This document shows positions 27,257-33,142 of a stretch of 33,142 nucleotides of DNA, piece after piece. Source of the stretch: JAJTFW01 sp964584995. Lineage in GTDB: Bacteria > Bacteroidota > Bacteroidia > AKYH767-A > OLB10. Both the position numbers and the translations under genes were made by a program. Below the pieces are notes generated by a model. The model did not search any database and was not told the origin of the DNA. It saw only the letters and a list, made by a program, of their open reading frames with translations. Positions within the stretch are counted from its first letter, which is position 1. Every line of letters begins with the position of its first letter. The stretch is from NCBI GenBank assembly GCA_964584995.1, contig CAZPCA010000013.1, positions 1 to 33,142 on the forward strand, read 5' to 3'.

Positions 27257-27289
27257 GACATTTTAATATTAAAATCAGGTCAAAATGTC
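27257..27289. promoter_or_regulatory. Nested palindromes in the cluster-htpG divergent region
   Basis: GACATTTT (27257-27264) is repeated inverted as AAAATGTC (27282-27289). A perfect 16-bp palindrome, ATTTTAATATTAAAAT (27260-27275), overlaps the left arm. Both sit in the 217-bp AT-rich region between htpG and the synthase operon, about 60-90 bp upstream of htpG. They may be regulator binding sites (inferred). Nothing else recognisable lies in the region apart from weak promoter-like boxes. Confidence 0.4.
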
Positions 27290-27348
27290 AGAGTTGAACC
27301 CTTGGCATTTTAATTGACAAGATGAAAATCCTGAAAATATAAAGCACT

Positions 27349-29172
27349 ATGACCACACAAAAGCAAACCGGTAAAATCAATGTACAGACGGAAAACATCT
27401 TCCCTATCATCAAGAAATTCCTCTACAGTGACCATGAAATTTTCCTGAGAGAATTGGTGGCCAATGCAGTAGACGCGACCCAGAAATTCAGCATGCTGAA
27501 TCGCATCGCTGAAAAGCCTGTGGAAGAGGGAGAGCTTTTTGTGGAGGTGAAGCTCGACAAGGAAAACCGCCAGCTCCTGATCAGCGACCGTGGCGTGGGT
27601 ATGACCGCGGAAGAGGTGGAGAAATATATCAACCAGATTGCTTTCAGTGGGGCTGAGGAGTTTGTACAAAAATACAAGGACCAGACCGGCGCACAGCTCA
27701 TAGGAAAATTCGGACTGGGCTTTTATTCGGCGTTTATGGTAGCCGAAAAGGTAGATCTTTTTTCACGCTCCTGGCAGAGTGAAAATGCCGTGCAGTGGAC
27801 CTGCGACGGAAGTCCGGATTACACCCTGACCGATACCACCCGCGATGACCGCGGTACCACCGTTGTGCTGCACATCAGCGAAGATGCGGAGGAGTTCCTG
27901 GATGCCGGCAGGATCCGAACTCTGCTCAAAAAGTACTGCGCCTTCCTTCCCGTTGAAATTCGCTTTGAAGGAGAAAAGATCAACAACACATCTCCCGCCT
28001 GGATCAAAAAGCCGGCCGACCTGACGGACGAAGATTACCGTAACTTCTACAAGGAGCTTTATCCCTTCGCGGAGGAGCCGCTGTTCTGGATCCATCTCAA
28101 TGTGGATTATCCTTTCAACCTTACCGGGATCTTGTATTTCCCGCGTCTGAAAAAGAACCTGGAAGTCCAGAAGAATAAAATCCAATTGTATTGCCGGCAG
28201 GTGTTCGTGACCGATGCGGTGGAAGGGATAGTGCCCGACTTCCTCACCTTACTACACGGTGTGATCGATTCTCCGGACATCCCCCTCAACGTTTCCCGTA
28301 GTTATCTGCAGAGCGACAGCAATGTGAAAAAAATCAGCAATCACATTTTGAAAAAAGTGGCGGATAAACTGGAGGAGCTCTTCCGGGAGAACCGGGAAGA
28401 TTTCGAGGCCAAGTGGGAGGATATCGGCGTGTTCATCAAGTACGGTATGCTGAGCGAGGAAAAGTTCTATGAGCGTGCTTCCAAGTTCTGCCTCTTCAAG
28501 AATACAGAGAAAAAACACTTCACGTTCGACGAATACAAGCAATTTATCACTCTCAACCAGGAAGACAAGCATAAGAAACTGGTACATCTGTACACCTCCC
28601 AACCCGATGCGCAGCATCTCTATGTGGAGGCGGCCAGAAACAAAGGCTATGATGTGTTACTGATGGACGGAGTACTCGATGCGCACTTCGTCAACTTCCT
28701 CGAACAAAAGCTGGAGAACAGCAGTTTTGCGCGCGTGGACGCCGATACCATGGACAAACTCATCGCTAAGGACGAAACCCGTGTTTCGCGTCTTGATGAG
28801 GCACAACAGAATCGCCTGAGCGAACTGGCCAAGCAGGTGGTGAGTTCAGATACATATCAGGTGCAGCTCGAAGCACTATCAGAGCAGGAAGCACCTGTCA
28901 TCGTCACCCGTCCTGAATTCATGCGCCGTATGAAAGAGATGTCGGCCACCGGCGGAGGATATGCTTTTATGGGGGAGATGCCCGACCAGTACCAGCTGGT
29001 CGTGAACAGCAACCACGCATTGATGTCCCGCATAGCGAACGAAAGCGATGAGGTGACCAGCAAGAACAAAATGCAACAGGCCATCGATCTGGCATTGCTG
29101 AGCCAGGGCCTGCTTAAAGGAGAAGCCTTGTCGGGTTTCATGAAGCGCAGCATTGAGATGATGGAAAATTAA
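27349..29172 (+). CDS. htpG: Molecular chaperone HtpG (Hsp90 family)
   Basis: A 607-aa homodimeric ATP-dependent chaperone that folds and protects client proteins. The GHKL ATP-binding domain is at the N-terminus: FLRELVANAVDATQKF (the Glu and Asn of the ATP/Mg site; NAVDA replaces the common NASDA, as usual in Bacteroidota), ISDRGVGMT and GKFGLGFYSAFMV. The middle domain carries LNVSRSYLQ with the catalytic-loop Arg. The C-terminal dimerisation domain ends near NKMQQAIDLALLSQGLL. Length is slightly below E. coli HtpG (624 aa). ATG 27349 gives the family N-terminus TTQKQTGKINVQTENIFPI. It is divergent from the synthase operon. Confidence 0.95.
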   Translation: MTTQKQTGKINVQTENIFPIIKKFLYSDHEIFLRELVANAVDATQKFSMLNRIAEKPVEEGELFVEVKLDKENRQLLISDRGVGMTAEEVEKYINQIAFSGAEEFVQKYKDQTGAQLIGKFGLGFYSAFMVAEKVDLFSRSWQSENAVQWTCDGSPDYTLTDTTRDDRGTTVVLHISEDAEEFLDAGRIRTLLKKYCAFLPVEIRFEGEKINNTSPAWIKKPADLTDEDYRNFYKELYPFAEEPLFWIHLNVDYPFNLTGILYFPRLKKNLEVQKNKIQLYCRQVFVTDAVEGIVPDFLTLLHGVIDSPDIPLNVSRSYLQSDSNVKKISNHILKKVADKLEELFRENREDFEAKWEDIGVFIKYGMLSEEKFYERASKFCLFKNTEKKHFTFDEYKQFITLNQEDKHKKLVHLYTSQPDAQHLYVEAARNKGYDVLLMDGVLDAHFVNFLEQKLENSSFARVDADTMDKLIAKDETRVSRLDEAQQNRLSELAKQVVSSDTYQVQLEALSEQEAPVIVTRPEFMRRMKEMSATGGGYAFMGEMPDQYQLVVNSNHALMSRIANESDEVTSKNKMQQAIDLALLSQGLLKGEALSGFMKRSIEMMEN

Positions 29173-29208
29173 TGGGCTGTAAATGAGAGTTGCGCATCAT
29201 GGACAGGG

Positions 29209-29226
29209 CAGTTAAACGTTTAACTG
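29209..29226. promoter_or_regulatory. Perfect 18-bp palindrome CAGTTAAACGTTTAACTG
   Basis: It lies 37 bp after the htpG stop and about 165 bp before the DUF3127 gene. No T-run follows and the centre has no loop, so it is not a normal terminator. A -7-like box, TATTTTTG (29250-29257), lies 23 bases downstream, so the palindrome would sit near a -35/-45 position, suitable for a transcription factor dimer (inferred). Confidence 0.45.
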
Positions 29227-29322
29227 GCGGCTCGGTGATTCGACAGGCGTATTTTTGCAAACCAGTGATGATTTGAAGTTTTCAACAAAACAGAAATACA
29301 AGCTGAAAATCCTTGTCCAGAC

Positions 29323-29354
29323 TTGCGGGCTGCCACTGCAATTAACTACCTTTG
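29323..29354 (+). promoter_or_regulatory. Bacteroidota-type promoter for the DUF3127 gene
   Basis: TTG (29323-29325) is followed after 21 bases by TACCTTTG (29347-29354), an exact TAnnTTTG -7 box. The ATG is 20 bases downstream, so the leader would be only about 14 bases long. Confidence 0.55.
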
Positions 29355-29374
29355 AAATCTAATCAATTAGCGTC

Positions 29375-29752
29375 ATGAGTTTAGAAATCACAGCCAAATT
29401 ACTTTATGCTCTTCCTGAGCAGACCGGACAGGGAAAAAACGGACCCTGGGTGAAGCAGGATTTTATTGTTGAAACCGAAGAGCAGTACCCTAAAAAGGTG
29501 TGCATGAGTGCCTGGGGCGATCTGGTACCGCAGTTCAAGAGTTATACTCCTGGTACGCGTCTGAAAATCAGTTTCCGCGTCGAATCACGTGAGTATAACG
29601 GCCGTTGGTATACCGATGTGCGTCCCTGGAAAGCCAGTGTGGAGGGTACGGTGCCTTCAGCTGGAGGAAACGAAGGGCATAACGTGGAGTACAGCGGTGC
29701 ACTTCCCGATCCGGTGAGTGCTGCGCCTGCATCCGACGATCTTCCCTTCTGA
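29375..29752 (+). CDS. DUF3127 OB-fold protein with SSB-like acidic tail
   Basis: A 125-aa protein of the Bacteroidota DUF3127 family. The N-terminal 90 residues (ITAKLLYALPEQTGQGKNGP through WYTDVRPWKASV) have the strand pattern of an OB fold related to single-stranded DNA-binding proteins; the aromatic-rich VKQDFIVET and NGRWYTDVRPW segments are typical. A flexible Gly/Ser/Pro-rich linker follows, and the chain ends SDDLPF. This resembles the DDDIPF tip by which bacterial SSB recruits repair and replication partners. Function is not experimentally known to me; single-strand nucleic acid binding is inferred. It is monocistronic, with its own promoter and terminator. Confidence 0.85.
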   Translation: MSLEITAKLLYALPEQTGQGKNGPWVKQDFIVETEEQYPKKVCMSAWGDLVPQFKSYTPGTRLKISFRVESREYNGRWYTDVRPWKASVEGTVPSAGGNEGHNVEYSGALPDPVSAAPASDDLPF

Positions 29753-29772
29753 TCAATACGTATCAAAGCATG

Positions 29773-29803
29773 AAGCCGGCTTCGTAAACGAAGTCGGCTT
29801 TTT
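29773..29803 (+). terminator. Rho-independent terminator after the DUF3127 gene
   Basis: AAGCCGGCTTCG (29773-29784), loop TAAA, CGAAGTCGGCTT (29789-29800): a 12-bp stem with one G-U pair, followed by a T-run (29799-29803). It starts 20 bp after the stop codon. Confidence 0.9.
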
Positions 29804-29869
29804 CTATTCTCTCCGGCTGCGGTATCCCATGCGCCAACTTTGTATTTTAGCCAACATATTCCAAAAGCT

Positions 29870-32023
29870 ATGCGCAGGTTATTCATCCTCTTAGTAGTAT
29901 TCGTTTCCGGCTTACAGGTCCGCGCCGATGAAGGCATGTGGCTGCCTCAGTTGCTGCAACAACTCAATGCAGCGGAAATGCGGTTGAAAGGATTGCAGAT
30001 TCCGGTGGAAGAGATCTACAACATCAATAAGAACAGTTTGAAAGATGCCGTGGTGCTCTTCGGTGGGGGCTGTACCGGTGAGATCATCTCCCGGGAGGGA
30101 CTGCTCCTCACCAACCACCATTGCGGCTATGGGCAGATCCAGGAGCAAAGTTCACTGGAACACAACTACCTGCGCGATGGCTTTTGGGCCATGAGCAGAA
30201 AGGAGGAACTGCCCTGCGCAGGACTCACCGCCACCTTCATCCTACGCATAGAAAATGTGACGGACTCCATTCAACCCTTGCTGCAAGGACTCAGCGAAGG
30301 AAAACGTAATGAGAAGATCAAAGAACTTGCCGCCCGCCTTGAAAAGTCTGCCGTTGCAGGTACACACTACGAAGCCAAGGTGCGCCAGTTCTACGCCGGC
30401 AATGAGTTCTACCTTATCGTAACGGAAACGTTCAAAGATGTACGGCTGGTGGGTGCCCCTCCTTCATCCATCGGTAAATTCGGAGGGGATACCGACAACT
30501 GGATGTGGCCAAGGCATACCGGTGATTTTTCCCTCTTCCGGGTATATGCCAATGCCGACAATAAGCCGGCTGATTACAACGAAAACAATGTGCCCTTCGT
30601 GCCGCGCCACGCGTTCTCCATCAGTTTGGGTGGAGTGCAGCCCGAAGATTTCACCATGGTGTACGGCTTTCCCGGCAGGACACAGCAATACATCTCATCC
30701 TATCAGCTGGAAACAATACTGGCCACCACCAATCCTAACCGCATCCGTATCCGCGATGCCCGCCTGGGAATCATGGACGCCGCCATGCGCAGCAGTGAGG
30801 CGCTGCATTTGAAATATGCGGCTAAGCAGAGCAGTGTCAGCAATGGCTGGAAAAAATGGAAAGGGGAAAGCAAGGGCTTGCTCGCAGCGCAGGCCCTGGA
30901 AAAGAAGCGTTACCTGGAAAATGATTTCAAGGCATGGTGTGCATCACAGCCCGAGAAAAACCGCCGGTATGGAACTGTTCTGACCGATTTGCAGCAGCTG
31001 TACACCAGAACACTGCCCTACCTCTCCGCCAACGACTATTATTCCGAAGCGGCACTCGGCATCGAACTGATTTCTTTTGCGAGCGGTTTCAAGACGATGG
31101 TGGAGGCCGCCATGGCCAATGTGCCCGATACAGCGAAAGTGAACAGTGCAGCGAGGGACATGAAGGCCGAACTGCCGGGTTATTTCAAGGATTACGATGC
31201 AGCGACCGATCAGAAAATGATGGAAGTGCTGATCGGTCTGTACAACCAGGGGGTGCCGGATTCACTCAAGCCGGCGTATTTTACGGAACTCCGCGACCGT
31301 GAGCAGGGAGATCTGGTCAGAATCACCAATGCTGTTTTCGCCAAAACACTGTTCACAGATGAAAAAAAGCTGGATAAAATGCTCACATCTTTTGGTAAAT
31401 CACAGGCCAGGGCCATTAGCAAGGACCCCGCTTATCAGCTGGCCGATGCCATCGTTTCATTCTATCGTTCACGGATAGCCGACAAGTTCACTGCCTACAA
31501 TGCTGAACTGGCGCGCCTGAACCGTGAGTACATGGCCGGACTCCGGGAGTTCCAGCCCGACCGTAAATTTTATCCCGATGCGAACAGCACTCTGCGTCTT
31601 GCCTACGGACAGGTCCGCGGCTACGATGCCCGCGATGCCGTTTATTTCAACCATTATACCACCCTGGATGGAATCATCGAAAAATATGTACCTGGTCATG
31701 AAGAGTTCGATGTGCCCGCCCGCTTACTGGAACTTCATAGGAAAAAGGACTATGGTTCGTATGCAGTGAATGGTACGGTGCCCGTGGCATTCATTGCCAC
31801 CAACCATACCACAGGGGGGAATTCCGGTAGTCCGGTCCTGAATGCGAAGGGGCATCTCATTGGCACTAATTACGACAGGGTTTGGGAAGGGACCATGAGC
31901 GATATCCTGTTCAATCCGGAGATCTGTCGCAATGTGACGCTCGACATCCGCTATACATTGTTCATCATCGATAAATTCGCCGGCGCCGGCCATTTGATCA
32001 AAGAGATGGATATTCTACAATAA
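29870..32023 (+). CDS. S46-family dipeptidyl-peptidase (DPP7/DPP11 type, probably acidic-specific)
   Basis: A 717-aa secreted peptidase when started at ATG 29870, which opens a signal peptide (MRRLFILLVVFVSGLQVRA); a TTG ten codons earlier is unlikely. It removes dipeptides from peptide N-termini in the periplasm. The chymotrypsin-like triad is His in LLTNHHCGYG (H83/H84), Asp in the DTDNWMWPRHTGDF region, and Ser652 in GGNSGSPV. An Arg (R670) sits exactly 18 residues after the catalytic Ser, the spacing of Ser655-Arg673 in Porphyromonas gingivalis DPP11, where Arg673 selects Asp or Glu at P1 (DPP7 has Gly). DPP11-like specificity is therefore inferred. An imperfect -7 box (CAACTTTG) lies just upstream. 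It is common in asaccharolytic or peptide-using Bacteroidota. Confidence 0.92.
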   Translation: MRRLFILLVVFVSGLQVRADEGMWLPQLLQQLNAAEMRLKGLQIPVEEIYNINKNSLKDAVVLFGGGCTGEIISREGLLLTNHHCGYGQIQEQSSLEHNYLRDGFWAMSRKEELPCAGLTATFILRIENVTDSIQPLLQGLSEGKRNEKIKELAARLEKSAVAGTHYEAKVRQFYAGNEFYLIVTETFKDVRLVGAPPSSIGKFGGDTDNWMWPRHTGDFSLFRVYANADNKPADYNENNVPFVPRHAFSISLGGVQPEDFTMVYGFPGRTQQYISSYQLETILATTNPNRIRIRDARLGIMDAAMRSSEALHLKYAAKQSSVSNGWKKWKGESKGLLAAQALEKKRYLENDFKAWCASQPEKNRRYGTVLTDLQQLYTRTLPYLSANDYYSEAALGIELISFASGFKTMVEAAMANVPDTAKVNSAARDMKAELPGYFKDYDAATDQKMMEVLIGLYNQGVPDSLKPAYFTELRDREQGDLVRITNAVFAKTLFTDEKKLDKMLTSFGKSQARAISKDPAYQLADAIVSFYRSRIADKFTAYNAELARLNREYMAGLREFQPDRKFYPDANSTLRLAYGQVRGYDARDAVYFNHYTTLDGIIEKYVPGHEEFDVPARLLELHRKKDYGSYAVNGTVPVAFIATNHTTGGNSGSPVLNAKGHLIGTNYDRVWEGTMSDILFNPEICRNVTLDIRYTLFIIDKFAGAGHLIKEMDILQ

Positions 32024-32040
32024 GGAAAAAATGAAAATGA

Positions 32041-32073
32041 AAAAGGTCCGGTGTTGGAGATACCGGACCTTTT
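32041..32073. terminator. Bidirectional terminator between the S46 peptidase and lipoprotein genes
   Basis: AAAAGGTCCGGT (32041-32052), 9-base loop, ACCGGACCTTTT (32062-32073): a perfect 12-bp stem with A- and T-tracts on both sides. It separates two convergent genes and should stop transcription from either side. Confidence 0.92.
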
Positions 32074-32091
32074 CTATTGAATTTTGCGTAC

Positions 32092-32529
32092 TCAGTTTTT
32101 CAGATACTCAATGGACCTGATGTTACCCTGATTGTCCGTAGCGGAGAGAAATAAAACGTCATTACTGAGTTCAACAATCGTCCAGGCTCTGTTCAAATCA
32201 GTTGCGGTAAAGCTGGAGTTGGTGTAGCCTAATGAGTCAACGATAAATGAAAAGTCATTGAGTTTCACATATGCATTGGAAAACCGAGCGTCGATCGAGT
32301 AGGTCCCCGTTACGGTATGGTCTCCCCGTTCATTGCTCCAGGAAACCGATACAGTGCCGTCGGAGAAACTCCAGATCTCCTGCGAGTCGGTGTTATAGCC
32401 ATTAAGTACTTTCCAGGACTTCTGGATTTTTTCATTCAGTTTATCTTCTGATAGCAGAAGATCGTTGCGTTCGCAACTGGTGAGGGAAATGGACAGGAGT
32501 CCTGCCAGCATCCATACAATGTGTTTCAT
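32092..32529 (-). CDS. Small secreted lipoprotein, function unknown
   Basis: A 145-aa protein with a lipoprotein signal (MKHIVWMLAGLLSISLTSC), with lipobox LTSC and Cys19 as the lipid-modified residue. The mature part is rich in beta strands, Ser, Thr, Asn and Trp (IWSFSDGTVSVSWSNERGD, TVTGTYSIDARF), with an N-terminal helix, resembling lipocalin-like small lipoproteins of Bacteroidota. No catalytic motif is seen. I do not recognise a specific family. It is convergent with the S46 peptidase and shares its strand with the adenylyltransferase gene 76 bp upstream. Confidence 0.7.
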   Translation of the reverse strand: MKHIVWMLAGLLSISLTSCERNDLLLSEDKLNEKIQKSWKVLNGYNTDSQEIWSFSDGTVSVSWSNERGDHTVTGTYSIDARFSNAYVKLNDFSFIVDSLGYTNSSFTATDLNRAWTIVELSNDVLFLSATDNQGNIRSIEYLKN

Positions 32530-32605
32530 GTGGTAACGTTTTGTAGCCTTATACCGCAGGTTTCAATCAAAAGTAAGGTTAAAATCCTCCAAAACATTAC
32601 ATGCT

Positions 32606-33103
32606 TCAGGAATTTGCTTGCCGGATGCGTTGTTCAATCGTTGTGGTGGAATAACCGTCTACAAAAGGTATGGTGTGCACATGTCCCCCTCTTGCCGTAA
32701 CGATATCATAGCCGACAATATCCTCCGGCTTATAGTCGGCTCCTTTGATCAATACGTCGGGCTGCACAAGTTGGATAAGGGAGTAGGGGGTAGCCTCTTC
32801 AAACATGCAAATGGCTGATACAAAGCCCAATGCAGCCAATACCATTGCCCGGGAGTGTTGGTTGTTGATCGGCCGTGTTGGCCCTTTCAGCCGTGAAACA
32901 GAGGCGTCGGTGTTCAGTCCGATGATCATCTTGTCCCCGAAATCAGCTGCCCTTGCCAGGTAATCCACATGGCCCAGGTGAAGCAGGTCAAAACATCCGT
33001 TTGTGAACACAATCTTACATCCCTGATCCCGCCATTTTTTCAGCTGTTCAGCCAGTTTTTCGGGCGGCATCAGCTTTCTTTCGATCTGCTGGAGATGGTT
33101 CAT
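32606..33103 (-). CDS. rfaE2: D-glycero-beta-D-manno-heptose 1-phosphate adenylyltransferase
   Basis: A 165-aa cytidylyltransferase-like nucleotidyltransferase that adenylates heptose 1-phosphate to ADP-heptose for LPS core synthesis. The signature is VFTNGCFDLLHLGHVDYL (HIGH-like motif HLGH), followed by GLNTDASVSRLKGPTRPINN and IKGADY. The gene encodes only the second domain of the fused E. coli HldE/RfaE; in many bacteria, including Bacteroidota, the kinase is a separate protein. The ATG at 33103 is the first in-frame start. No upstream gene is visible before the window ends. Confidence 0.9.
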   Translation of the reverse strand: MNHLQQIERKLMPPEKLAEQLKKWRDQGCKIVFTNGCFDLLHLGHVDYLARAADFGDKMIIGLNTDASVSRLKGPTRPINNQHSRAMVLAALGFVSAICMFEEATPYSLIQLVQPDVLIKGADYKPEDIVGYDIVTARGGHVHTIPFVDGYSTTTIEQRIRQANS

Positions 33104-33142
33104 GCAGTAGCGGAGGGTTTTGTGCGGATGAAGAAGAAGAGC

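Noticed and set aside
27302..27318. Sigma-54-like TTGG-N10-GA element and TTGACA-N18-TATAAA (27314-27343) upstream of htpG
   Set aside because: The -12 element lacks the key GC, and the sigma-70-like pair would start transcription inside the ATG. Both are likely chance in AT-rich DNA.
1..33142. CRISPR arrays, tRNA or rRNA genes, transposases, phage genes
   Set aside because: No regularly spaced repeats, tRNA-like cloverleafs, rRNA-like stretches or transposase or integrase motifs were found by reading the window.

Overview
The window reads as a chromosomal contig of a Bacteroidota bacterium, most likely Chitinophagales/Chitinophagaceae-like (inferred). Reasons: TAnnTTTG-type -7 promoter boxes, almost no Shine-Dalgarno sequences, a DUF3127 OB-fold protein, an S46 dipeptidyl-peptidase, a 607-residue HtpG with the NAVDA motif, and a DnaE paralogue with a degenerate PHP domain. 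Genes are densely packed. No gene-free stretch exceeds 300 bases, and I see no RNA genes, insertion sequences or CRISPR arrays.

Left part (1-7.4 kb), DNA damage and mutagenesis: a DnaE-type polymerase lacking the usual PHP metal ligands, a small SAM-methyltransferase-like protein, a YdeI-type protein, a DinB/YfiT-fold protein, a Y-family polymerase (Pol IV), and, divergent from Pol IV, a LexA/UmuD-like S24 self-cleaving repressor. The divergent region carries a well-spaced Bacteroidota promoter with a TTGCA-N4-TGCAA palindrome in its spacer. It is followed by an unlisted 35-codon ORF whose stop overlaps the repressor start (ATGA). Together this looks like an SOS-type cassette.

Middle part (7.5-14.8 kb), housekeeping: an MsbA-type ABC exporter, a TPR/class III adenylate cyclase, deoxyribose-phosphate aldolase, a CtpA-type S41 protease and ferritin.

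Biosynthetic cluster (14.9-27.1 kb, minus strand), the most interesting part: a 2232-residue hybrid synthase (A-T-KS-AT-ACP-aminotransferase), a second synthetase (C-A-T-TE), an Sfp-type phosphopantetheinyl transferase and a TylF-like methyltransferase, apparently one operon. Reading the pocket residues by eye suggests the first A domain takes proline and the second glycine. The PKS module has a malonyl-type AT and no ketoreductase, so the beta-keto group would reach the aminotransferase. The predicted product is a proline-derived beta,gamma-diamino acid joined to glycine. A 10-N assembly gap splits the second synthetase. Motif and frame arithmetic show that the gene is intact if 8 bases are missing.

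Right part (27.3-33.1 kb): htpG (divergent from the cluster, behind an AT-rich palindrome-bearing region), a DUF3127 protein with an SSB-like acidic tail, a DPP11-like S46 peptidase, a small lipoprotein and a heptose-1-phosphate adenylyltransferase. Strong hairpin terminators separate several of these.
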